Assembly: GCA_963932145.1 (NCBI GenBank) | Contig: OZ010582.1 | Coordinates: 21,233,163 to 21,297,162 of the forward strand | Origin: Acanthosepion lycidas | Lineage: Eukaryota; Mollusca; Cephalopoda; Sepiida; Sepiidae | Reading direction: 5' to 3' | DNA: 64,000 nt | Part shown: in pieces, positions 26,601 through 39,800 of the stretch | Layout: each line of letters starts with the position of its first letter | How positions within the stretch are numbered: position 1 is the first letter of the stretch | The notes under the pieces: generated by a model | What the model was told of the DNA's origin: nothing | The model's database searches: none | The model's input: only the letters and a program-made list of their open reading frames with translations | Made by a program: the position numbers and the translations under genes

Positions 26601-29600
26601 ATGGCAGCTGATACAAGTATTGACTGGCAAAAATAAATTAATGTAAGCAACTACATAGATGTCAAAATGCAATCTGTTTATATGAGCATTATACTTTCTA
26701 TGCCTTTCTCTTAAACTTATTTTAAAATAATTACTGACTGAATAATAAAACTCATGAACCAACTTAACTAATTTCCAGCTTTGCTAACTCTATCATTTCA
26801 TACCGGAAAAATTTTAAGTGGCACATGTAAATTCTAATGTTTTTAATCTGTTTTTTTTTCTTTTTTTTTTTTTCATTATTCTACTTCATCTTGTTAAACT
26901 TGCAAAAGAATTGTTGTTTTTTTTATAATCAGATGAGAAATAAAATAACATTGGATTTTCTTATAATCAAAACAAATACTCTAAAAAAAAAATAAAATCA
27001 GTAAATTACACATTGCTATTGGAATTAACACCAAATGATTTGTAAACAAACAAGAAGCGAACAGAGCATCCAGAACCAGATGAGTATGAAGAAATTGAAA
27101 TGAAGTCATTGATGCTATGAAGAAAAGAAAAAGAAGGAAAGCATCAGGTATAGATGGCCATATAACCTTCAACATCCTCAGTGTTGGAATTGACAAGATA
27201 TTAACAAATATGCTACTTAAGATCTTCAATCACACAAGAAAAGGAGACAAACTAGCCAGGGAAAACTAAGAAGCCATTGCACTTCTTTCTATTCCTGTGA
27301 AAATATTTCTTAGAATAGTAATGAACAAGATGGAAGACAGAGTCAGTACTAAGCTTAATGAAATACAATATGATTTTGACCCAGGTTGTGGAACATTTGA
27401 TGCCATATTTATTGTTAAGCAAATCTTTGAGAATGCAAAAGAAAAGTAATTCCCTCTAGATTTCCATTACATTGATTCCAAATCAGCCTTTGCTATAGTC
27501 TGGGGAAAGGCTCAATGGGAAATGCTGAAAGTCATTGGTCAAAAGGACTATCAAAATTCTCAAGCATATGTAAAATGATAATGGATGTACTACTGTGATA
27601 GATAAAACCTTGCACTATGGATTCATGTTGAGGGAGGAGTCAGACAATGTTTCATTTTATCCCCAACATTCTTCAACATTTTCCTAGAATTTGTCATGAA
27701 TGATCTCACAAGCCTACAATCAAACCTGCACTTGGATGAGAGCATTTCAACTAACATTAAACAGCATGATGATACAACATTGATTTCATAAATTTCTGCC
27801 AAACTGAAACTGTTCACAAAAAAAAAATAGAAAATGTTGCAAGAAATAAGAACTGAAAGTAAACTCAACCAAATGCAAAGTAATGATAGATAGAAATGAT
27901 AGCACCATAAATAGATGAGGAAGCTATTGAAAATGTTGAAAACTTCATTTTCCTAAGAATAATTGTCCCAGCTACATCAGATGATATAAATCAAAGAATA
28001 ACACCTACCTCAACTGTTTCTGAAAAAATCAAAAACAGATCTGGAAGAGAAAAGAGATTCCATTCTAGATCAAGACCAGGCTCTACTATGCTCTGATTAT
28101 CCCCATAGCAGTTTATGCCTGTGAAATCTGCAACATGAGAAAAAACGATATACAGTCTTCAAAAACAACTGCATCATGATTGAGAAAATATCAAACATAA
28201 TCAGAATGACTGACATAAAGAAAAAAAACTAGATGTAAAAACTGGCATAATTAATCTGATTAGGAAAAGGAAACTAAACTGATTTGAACATGGAATCAGA
28301 AAAGGGAAACAAAGTTTCTATGTCCCTTAGAGCCTACAAGTTCTTCACTGGTTAAAAAAAAAAAGCAGCATATGGTAGGCACACTAAGAGATGGAAACCA
28401 CAAATCAGAAAGGTTACTAGAATGCCATTTCTAACACTTGGAAGAATTTCTTTGGACAAAAAGAAACAACAAAGAGATGTCAACAAGCTGTACACAAGGA
28501 TCACTTTGGGATTATGCAATTAATTGAAATTGATTTGTAAACGTAAACAATGCCTATTTCTTTTACAGAGTACAGTTTATTAGAGTGTTTATAACAGAAT
28601 AATAGATAAAAAAAAATTTTATAAACATTTTCTGCACCTATATTATCATAAGTTGAAAAAATTGAAGCCTTTTTTTTGGCAAAATATTATTGTATTTAAT
28701 TTTACAGTCATGAATACTTTTCATTTAAAGTTGTTTTTCTTTTCAGCAACAATTTCAGTGTGAAAAGCAGAAAGATCGACTCTACATCAGATTATCTTTC
28801 AAAGACTCTTCAGGATGTTACTCTAAAGGTAAAACTTTTTTCAATTATCAAAAGAAGTGAATATATAATAATTTATTCTTAATACTAATGAAAATATTAT
28901 TACCAATACTGACTTTTACTCAACTGTAATAAGAATCTGAACTATCATGTACACACTTATAAAAAATGGACCAAGTCATATTTTAAAAATAAAATCAATT
29001 TTCCGATAAAAAAAAATCTTATATTCGGCTATATTATTTGATTATTTATAATTTCTAACATTAATTTAAAGTGTCATTTTGTAATTCAGTAAGAAACTGC
29101 CTTCAAACAAGTATCAAGTACCATGTTGACACAGCTCTTAAAAATCACTTGTAGGTCTTCACCAAGCTTACAAGATGCATTAATCCCTAAAATGTCAAGA
29201 ACTTGTGCCACTTTGTCCAGTGTTAAAAACACAAAGACTTTTTTCAAAGTGATTTTTTTGCCTTGAAATCAGATTGAGTTGGTCACCTGAAAGGTGTCTT
29301 AGAAGATCTGGTGAAAAATATCATCCTGTGTATTTACTTTTGACTGGAAAACTATAAAGATTTCCACTCTCTCTGTTGAGATATGGAAGGAGGACTTCAA
29401 ACCCACTACCTTCTAAAAATAGAAGCACTCTTATGCCCTTCAGTTGTTAAAAATCTGGGGTCCCATTGGTCAATGACTGATCAATCACACACCATAATTT
29501 AGGGGTTCTCTTCCTTCAACCTGTTCTCGACCTCTTTTCATGCTAACATTTGAGAATTCAACATTGGGTTAGAGCTGTCTCCAGGCATCAAGAAACAGAA

Positions 29601-32600
29601 TTTAAACAACCACAAGATGTCATCTTGTTTGTTAACTGGACATTCTTCTTCAACAAGATTATTAATTCTGTAGATACACACCATATTTGCATCCCAACCT
29701 TTAACTTTTGTCTACTTTATTGCACGTCTTGTTACTTGTGGCACATATTTTGTCTGTTATAAACAATTTTTTGAATTACATTTTATCATTGTTCTCTCCT
29801 TTAATCGTCCATTATTATCTGCCCTACACAAATCTTCATAAGACAATATAATACTATTTTCTCAGCCAAGTGACTTTCACATGTATTTAAGTGTGAAAAG
29901 AACTTAAATGTTACAAAATACTAGGATATTTTGCATTCTCGATTGTTTCCTACTGTCCTGAGACTATCCTGATGGAAATGTCTTTCAGTGAGACACTGTC
30001 CTTTGTAATTTCTGCTAGATCTACTAAAAATGGCTTTCAAATCAGCTTCTAGCCTGGCTAATCTCCAGATATGGACCAAGTTGAGAATCTTTGGAATTTT
30101 ATATAATCAAAACAAACAGATAGGAAGGTCTCTAAAAAAGAGAGTTAGAAATACTGTCCAGGAACAGTTGGGGTTCTCTATCTCTTGGTGATCTGCAGAA
30201 TCTGACTGATACAATGATAACCAGAATGAAACAGTTTTCTTAAAACTATTCTAAGGCAGAGTATTACCGAATGAGGTTGTTGAAAAGACATAAGAGGAGT
30301 GAGTAAGAAGCTCATGTTATGTGGATTTATAGGATAAATAATGGTTGATCCTAGACATGAAGAGGTTAAAATCATAGTGATTGGAGAAGCATCTTCTCAG
30401 GAGCTTACTCCATAAAGTAACAATTCTTGGGAAACAGCTCTCTGAATGGAATTTCCTTCTTACTAATAGAATACAAAGGGATCGAGGATGTGTTAACCTT
30501 GTGTATGTGGTATTGTGGGTCCTATCTGTGAAGGTCTGAACTAGTGGTACTAAGGAATGTAGCTCATCTGATCATTTGCCATAAAAATAGCAATAAAGTA
30601 GCAAGAGGCTAGCAATGGTTCATCTATGGGAAAGGGGTTGTAAGGTGAAAAATAATTTATAAAAGTCTTTTATAGTCTATCAAAGTTTGAACATAAAGAT
30701 TGGGTAGTTCCTGCCCATATATGGCAGCAATACCTCATTTTTTTGATCTGATCTCATTCTAAAGATAGAGCATGGCAGGAGGAGTCATGTACTTTCTGGA
30801 ATGTTACAAATAACTGACCATTTTCCAACATTTTTAGCAATGGAGTGTATATAGGAGTTAAATTTTGGGGGACAAAATTTGGGACCTGCTTGGTGATGAT
30901 GGAATGTTACTAGCTTTCTTTTGGAGGCATTGAATTTTACAAACCAGTTTTTCATCCCATTGAGTTGTTAAAACTAAATCAGTGGAGAGATCAGCCAGGT
31001 TCTGGTCATGTAGATTTTTGGAGGTGCACTTATAAAGTGTGTTCTACATATATATATTTATTTATGATCTGAGAATGTGCTTAGGCAGATTGTTAATATA
31101 AAGCAGAAAGAGGGTTGGACCAAGGAGATCACCTTGGTGAATACGTACACTGATCTCATGGGCTTCAGAAAACAGGCTTTTGCAATATCTAAACGTTACT
31201 AAATTTTGTCATATAAAACATCATTCTCTTATGTTTTATAATGATCCTGTTTATACATTTATAACATTACTGATGCATTCATTTTCAACTTATAAACAAA
31301 ACATTAATGAAATCTGCCTGACCCATTTACTATTTTTATTTTTTGCAAAGGTGTATATATGTAACATTTGAAACAGCTGTTTATTTGTCCTCACTTCAAC
31401 AAAACATTTACTGAACAACCACAATTGATGTAAATAAGAAGTATTTTGTGTCAGTTAAAATCTGTTTTAAAATATTGAACAAACTTTTAATTATTTTTAG
31501 AATTTAACTGATTTGTAAATTTTGTCACTTTAAAAAAAGCAATAGCCCAAACAATTTTATACTTTGTTAAATTGTTTAAGAAAACAGTAATTACAAAAAA
31601 TTTATCATATATCACCAGAATAAAATTATTCAATAGGTTTCATATAAAAAAAAATAAAACACAAGCTTTTGTGCTCCAAAGAACTCATTTGAATAATTCA
31701 TGAGATAATGTCCTAGGCAAATTGGTTCAGTATGCTTTGAGATAATTACTGTCAGTAAAAAAACTTAATGATTTAGCCTGCCTCATTTAGATAGCAAGCT
31801 AATGTTATATTAAGCGTTTGGTTGTGAGAGAAAGTAATAACGAGCATTAAATTTTCAAATAACATTTATTGTTAGTATATATGGTGTCATACAGGTATTG
31901 CAAAATAGGTGAAATGTTAATTTCTGGTGTATTATCAGGATGGTGATCAGAGTTAAGAGAAAAACCGGGAGTTGACCTATTTTTTACACTGAGCTGGCTG
32001 AGGTCACAGGATTTGTTCACTGTATGTGTTGGTTGATCAAGTTCACGAAAATGGGTCAATCTCATTGGTTGGTAAGTCTGTTCTGTGGATTGGGCCCATG
32101 GTCATGACTGCAAGGGAACACTTTGTACATGTTGGTTATGCCGAGGTTTAGTGGTAGGTTGCCAAGGTGTTGTCCTGAAGTGGTTAACAAAGTTACGAAT
32201 CTGATTATGATGATATAAGTGTGGGAGCATAAGTATTCAGAAGTCAGAAAGGTTGGTGTCAAATTGGCATGGTTAGAAGGCCTATTCTATGGAACGAGGC
32301 TATGGTGACAACTGCAAAGAGAATGCCTTGTATTGTCGGATATGCTGAGGTGACAGCAATGGGTTGCCAACGTGATGAGGTTGGTATTGAATTGGTGTGG
32401 TCGGTAGGCCTGTTCTATGGAATGGGCTGTGGTGACAAATGCAAAGTGAATGCTTTGCATGTGTTGGTTGATTGAGGTTCAGTGGTGGGTCGATTTCATT
32501 GGTTTAGTATTTGCTGAGGTGACATTATCAACAACGATAAAGGCTTGTAGCTGAGTGCCATTAAAACTGGCTAGTCAGCTTATGTATTAAGTTGGATTTG

Positions 32601-33732
32601 CTGAGGTGATAGAATCAGCAACAATAAAAGCTTGTAGCTGGGTGGTGTTGAAGTTGAGATATCATGTTGAAGCTGAATATCTGAGGTGGTTTGTCAAAGC
32701 TGGGAGTAGTAACAGTCGTTTAGAGGAGAAGTTATGTTGAGGAGCGGCGATGATGGCATCGAAAGTAGCAGCACCCTATGTGTCAGCCGGTGGCCTGCCA
32801 GTGGCCTGCTGGCCCACATATGTGGTTGCCAAAGTAACAAAGTCATGGTAGAAGCAGCAGTAGCACACTGCGTGACGGTCAACTGTGGTTGTCAGGGTGA
32901 CAAGGTCATGGCAGCAGCAGCACCCTGCATGATGGCTGGTGGCCTGGTGGGATACAACTAACTTGGTTGTTCTCAGAGGCATCTCTTTTTCTGGTGGTAA
33001 CATTCATGATTGGCCAGTGTCACTTTCATTGACAGAGCTTGCTTCATTGACCAGATGTGATGCATGGAGCCTATGCACAGAAAATTACTTTTTTATTTTT
33101 TTCTTCACCTTCATGGCATTTATATCCAACCAGCATGCAGAATGAAACAGAAAGAGAACTAATTGCAATGTAGTATAACACTAACAATATTTTAATCAAA
33201 GAAATTAATCTCTTCTATCAGTCAGGTATTTTTTGTTCTTTATTCCCAATGGAAAAGTTTAAAATAGATTGATTTTTATTGTATATCTTGTATATTGACC
33301 AACTTAATATACTGAAGGAATTAAATTTTTCTTAAAATTTTGCTTCTTTACATTTACTACTGGTGAAGTTATGGCCTTTTATTTTTATTTGTAGATGATT
33401 TGTGGATTATATCAAAGAATTTGAATTTTGAGCCATCAGCTACATTCATTGCCAGAAGTGTATTCTATGGACCCAATTCAAATTCAGAAATTCAAATAGA
33501 ACCTTTGGCTGGATATTTTCCTTCAAACTGGAATACTGATAGTGAGTATCAAAATAATGGAATGGCTTAATATTCATAGCAGCCAGTTGTAATTGCTAAT
33601 AAATGAACTCTATTTAAAAGAGAGAACAAAAAAATCATTACTTACATTATTCAAAGTGTTATCCTCATCTTCATTAGTAGAAAGCACATTGGTGAAGATA
33701 AGTTTTCCTTTTATCTTTATTCATATGTTACA

Positions 33733-33764
<32 letters not shown>

Positions 33765-36700
33765 GTGTGTGTGTGTGTGTGCTGTTTGTATATTTTACAA
33801 ATTGATAATTTATATTGCAGCACATATCTGTGATAAACAGATCTGAACTGTTCTAAGCAATGATAGAAGCTAATGAAAAATGTTTGGTCAGATTAAGAAC
33901 TCACTAGATGGAATATTCACTAGAAAAAGGTCAGAGAATGTCTTGTCTGAAACATTGCATTCAGAATCACAGAGATGAGGATACCAGTCCAAATAATTCC
34001 CAGAATAATGGAGATTATCCAACTAAAATAAGGATTTTGATTTATATGCTCTTTAGTTTATTAAATACATAATATCATACCAGTAATTATTTTTAGCCAT
34101 AAAAAATATTAGTGCTTGAATTTCAGACACAAATTAGTTACCTCAAATAAATTGTTTATGAATTTCATCTTCAAAATGATCTATTTTACACTGTCAAAGA
34201 GAGAATCCAGATTACGTTGCATACCAAAAAGAAAAAATCAGAGTTATATGATTGTCTTGCTTGACACTTACTTTAACAAAGAGGAATTAAAAAAGTGTTT
34301 TCAGATACAGTCTGGTAAATTGGATTGTTATTTGACATGTAAAAATAAATGCTCCTGAAAGAGATAACAATTAGGCTCTTTTAGATATTTGAAATTACAT
34401 TATTATTATGAAATGAAGAGTCTAAATGTTTATAAGACTGAAATATTAATAATGCTACAAAAATCAGTCAACAGTCATTAATAAGTTGATTTAATCATTT
34501 GCGATTAGTCAGTGGAAACAAGAAGTGCTTGTTGAAACCGTGTAATATGTATACACAGATAAGGAAAAACAATACTTAGGTTTTGCTGTTGTTTTGTGTT
34601 TCATGTAGATGTAACATTGATTAATATTAAAGTTGAACTTATGATTTCCATGTTGTAAGCATCTCGACTTGTGACGTGGCTTCTCTCTGACTTTTCTACA
34701 AATATTTTCGTGGAAACTGCTCTGATGAGCTTTTTTTCCTGGTGCCCCAAACATAAATTTTAAGCATGATACTAGATTGGCATCTACATCCCACCCTTTT
34801 ACTGTTAAAATGGCTAACTGCCACTTCTACTCCAACTGTTTCTTTTCTTGTACTTCCCACTTGTGGAACTCCCTTCCCTTTCTTCCCTGAATACTACAAT
34901 CTTCAAAAATTTAAATGCAATGTCAATCACTTTCTGTCTTCTTGAACCCTGTTCATCTTTTGTCCTTTCCTCAATCCAGTTTTTTCTTTTACTTTCATCC
35001 CCCATAGCCCCCTGCATACTAGTAACATTACGACCTTGCTTGGAGTGAAATGATTAAAAAAAAAAGTAAAGTGTGACTGTAACATTAACCAACTTTATGC
35101 CCACATGAAACTTCTGGTTGCAGACAGAAATAAAATCTAAGTACTGTTTTTCCATATATATGTATTTATATACAGTAGCGTCCAAAACTAAGGGACAAAA
35201 TTTTAAAACCTAATATTTGTTAGAAATAACAACTGTGAAAAGCTGAAATTTTGACAACTGGTAGTCGTTATCATCTATAATAACATACTAAAATTTGAAT
35301 CATTTGCAAAGGATAGAAAAAGAATTATAACAATTATTTATTTATTTTCAAATTTAGAACGTCCAAAAGTAAGGGACAAAATTGAGAAAAACAATGTAAA
35401 CAGCAAAGAAAACAACAAAAATACATGTACAATCAATATTTAGTAAATGAGACCTTGCTCTCAATGACAGCTGCACATCTTCGACTACAAGAACGAATCA
35501 GTTCTTGACAATCCTCAATACTAATTTTAGACCATTCTTCTTGAAGCTTCACCCACAAATCCTCCCTGTTAGTGGGATTTCTTTCCATAACTTTCACTCC
35601 TAAGGTTTTCCAAAGATTTTCTATTGGATTTAAGTCAGGACTTTGCGGTGGCCAATCCATAATTTCCAAATCTTGTTTGCTAAGGTAACTCATTACCACC
35701 TTTACCTTGTGACATGGGGCATTATCTTGCATAAAGGTAGCCCTATCGAAACCTGAATTCTGTATGATTGGCACAACATGATCTTGAACAATGTTTTTAT
35801 AGATCTGCGTGTTTACACCAGTTTGTAACCGGAAAAGAGGCGTTGTACCTTGGCTAGAAAACATTCCAAATACCATGACGTTTCCGCCCCCAAACTTGAC
35901 AGTTTTCTTAGTACACTTTGCACTTAATCTTTCACCAATACGTCTCTTTACATTGTTTTTTCCATCATTTCCAAATAAATTAAACTTGCTTTCATCACTG
36001 AAAAATACTTTTGCCCAATTTTCATATGTCCAAATTACATACCTGTTTGCAAACTCTAATCTCTTCTTCTTATTCTTCGAACTAACAAGTGGTTTCTTCC
36101 CTGGGGTTCGATTAAACAGCCCTATATGCGGAGTCTGCCGGTTTTAAAAGCACTAACTATTCTGCCAGTATCATTGTAGGATTTAACAACCCTGCCTACA
36201 ACACTCTTGGAACGTTTCACTTTCTCTGAAATCTCTCTAATGGTGTGCTTTTCCTTGTGTAGCTTCACAATAGCTTGTCTCACAGAGTAATCAAGTTTTT
36301 GGCGTTTCGCCATGGTGCCAGTTGATGCAACGTTTACAAATGACTAAGTAAGACTTATTCTTTAGAGGAAATCAAAAAATTTTAATATAGCATACTGTTT
36401 ACTTTGTTTTTCTCAATTTTGTCCCTTACTTTTGGACGATCCTATTTTGAAAATAAATAAAAAATTGTTATAATTCTTTTTCTATCCTTTGCAAATGATT
36501 CAAATTTTAGTATGTTATTATGGATGATAACGACTAGCAGTTGTCAAAATTTCAGCTTTTCACAGTTGTTATTTCTAACAAATATTAGGTTTTAAAATTT
36601 TGTCCCTTAGTTTTGGACGCTACTGTATATACATTTTTTAAATTCTTTTGTTCTTTATATTTTTAAATTTTTATTTAACTTACTTTATTTTTAATTTATT

Positions 36701-36816
36701 CTATTTTGATTTATTTCATTTGACTGATGTCAAATATTAGGTTGGATGCAAAAATAATGACGTTTTTGACGTTAAAAAATACATCAAAAAACGTCATTAT
36801 TTTTGCACCAACCTAA

Positions 36817-36852
<36 letters not shown>

Positions 36853-39800
36853 CATCAAATTGTAATTGTGACAGTTATAATGCAATGATGATGATTTTGT
36901 TGCCGAAAATGACTAGATAATCCAATGTATCTAGTTTGAATCTAATCACTTCCCTGCCCAACCCTATTTTTAACTTGTCCAGTCCTCCTGCCCCCTCTCC
37001 CCCCACAAAAAAAAATTTCTAGGTCACCCTATAGGCTCATGCTTAATTTTTCCTTCTTTCCCTCCCTCTCTCCTTCCCTTTCCCCTCTCCATCTCTCTCC
37101 CCCCCCCATTTTTTTAAAAACCTTATATTGAAATTTTATATTTTTATTTCTTTCTTTTTTAATATTAAAACTTTGTCCTTTTTTCTTTTTTCCTTTTCCC
37201 TTCATCTGGATAAATTGACTCAATTTATTGACAAAACACTGATCTGAATCGATGGATATAAAAGTCCACAAAATAGATTATAACCAAATGGAATTTTAAG
37301 GATTCTGTATTCATTATGTGTGTGTGTGTGTGTGTGCGTATGCATATGCATAAAGTACTTTCTAAGATTTTAGACAATGTGCACAAACCAAGTGTAGTAT
37401 GAACTTTTGACACCGCTCTTTATGAGCCAGTGTAGAAACAGCAGACAGGAAGGAAACAATAGAAATAAAGTGTTAAAGTAACTTTTCGTTTTCATGGTCA
37501 GAATCTCTAAACTTTTGGTTAACACTGCATATATGAAGATTAATAAAGAGTTGTAAAGAATTTCAGAGTAACTTCATGTCATTGAAATCAGAAGGTTTGA
37601 AAAAAGCTTTTTTATTATATGACTAACATTAATCATATTTTATTTGCAATATTTTCTTGTTTTTGCATTTTATTTTTAGCTGTCTGCCATGCTATCTTGG
37701 CTGGTAATGTATCAACAGAGCTCAGTTGTTTAATGAATTTACAAGAACATGTGACTATTTCCTCTTCCTCAATTATATCATCCCTACTTCACAGGTATCC
37801 TTTTTCTGTTTTCATTTTTTTTTTTTTTTAATTAACAAATGAACAAGTGATTAATTTTTGGTCTGCTACCTGAAAGCAAAAACACCAATGTTTGGATGTA
37901 GAAGGACAATTTTATAAATATTCTTTTTATGCACATTACTTATTTCGATTATTTCATTCCTTTATAGTTTTGCATTTCTTTTTATCTAGACAAAATATTC
38001 TCAATTTGTTTTAATATGTCTTTGTATGATTGAATTTATCTCAATTCTTATAAAACCAAGCCCATTGCAGAATAAGGAAACATAGAAATATAATATTCTG
38101 GTATATCAACATCTATGTAGGCAGTAATATTATCTTTTTTTTTAAGTGAAAACAGAGATAAAATAATTCCCAAATTCTTTCCTTGGTTTGGGGGATAAAT
38201 TCTCTAAATTTTTCATTTTTTTGTCTGATTCTTGAAAAGATTTACTTTCTATTCATTGAATTAATTCACAGAATGTCTCTTCTGATTTTCTTGTATTGTT
38301 TATGATAATAACCAAAGTCATAAAATAGTTTTATAATCCTGAATGGCATCCTGGCCCCTGTGCTACATGACAATGCTGTCCCAAACTCAATCACTGGTAT
38401 GTCGTGATTGAATCTTGCGGCTAACGGTAAAGTTGGTCACTTTGATCCAAGCCCTGTCCCACATTGTGTTTGTTTCGATCACAATCGAATCATTGCCAGA
38501 TATTGCTGAATTGGTGTCGTTCAGGTGGGACAATGTTATAAGACAAAAAAAAAAAGAAATTGTGCAAATCAACAAGGTTTATATAACTGAGGTTTAACAA
38601 GAACACTTTTTCATATAAAAATCTACAAGCATGCAGGCTAATGACCATTCCCTCATAGTCTAATTTCATGACACTTTGTTCTTTGTTTCCAACTTGGAGT
38701 CAAGGTTTCAAACTTTAAGTCAGAGACTTCTTCAAGCAACAAATTATGGAATTCTGACAAAGCATTCATCTCCCTCTTTCTGTTTCTCTCTGTCATTATA
38801 TAGAGACTTTCAATTCTTCCACTTTGCAATTTCATCAGAGCACTCTGCTTAATTTATCTAATAGTCTGGAACAAGGCATGAGTCAGGAGTTCTCTGTGGC
38901 AGCATATCACATGGGGATCAGCAAAGTAATTGCCTCCTCTGGGCACAATGGAAGCGCATCTCTTGCTCAACATAGGCATGGGGTTCAATGTGATCTAAGG
39001 TTCCAGGATTTTCCAAATATCCAATCAGAACTCTCTGCAGACATTACCCTGGTAAGCAATTTGCATGTCCAAATATGGGGGGTTCTCCTCCTGTGGGAAT
39101 GGTGGTAGCAACACGTTGATGCACCATCTTGTTCTCCCCACTTCTCTTGCTTGCACCTCACACCAGTACCTTTCAGTGGAGTATTAATTTTCCTCCCACT
39201 TCCTCATATCAACTCCTCATGCTGCTGTGGGATCTTCCACAACAAACCAGCCTTACCTCTTTTTAGGAAATGCACTCTTCCTATCTGGTAAGTAAAATCC
39301 TACTTTCACATAAATATAACAAGTATTCATTGGTCAATCACCTCTAATTTTGCTTGCTGATTGGTCAGTTTCGACCAATCAAACCACCTGCACGCGGCCA
39401 ATCTGTTTTTCCCGCTTTCTCCGTTGGAGCCTCCCATGTGGTACACGGCCATTATATAAACCGAACACGTGTAAACTTTTTGAGTAGTAGTTTTTCATTC
39501 ATCTCTCTTGCATTTCTCATTCCTTGCTACCAAGTGCCAAGATATAACCATCAGGAACTTCCATCTTAGTCATTGCTGACCAGACGTTAAAGATAATTAC
39601 CAAATCACTCCTGAACTTTTACCAACTTTAGAACTCACAATTCCAAACTTTATTCTTCTAAATTACAAGTTCAATATTACTTCTTCTTAATATGAATTCC
39701 AGTACAAATATTACCAAATCAAAGGAACACAACTCTGTCCTACCTTTTCAGTTCACATGCATGTACATCAAACATTAATAAATCTAATTGTTATGTTTTG

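Noticed and set aside
32694-33145. Overlapping open frames on both strands in the GC-richer block
   Set aside because: Driven by tandem repeats, with no known domain.
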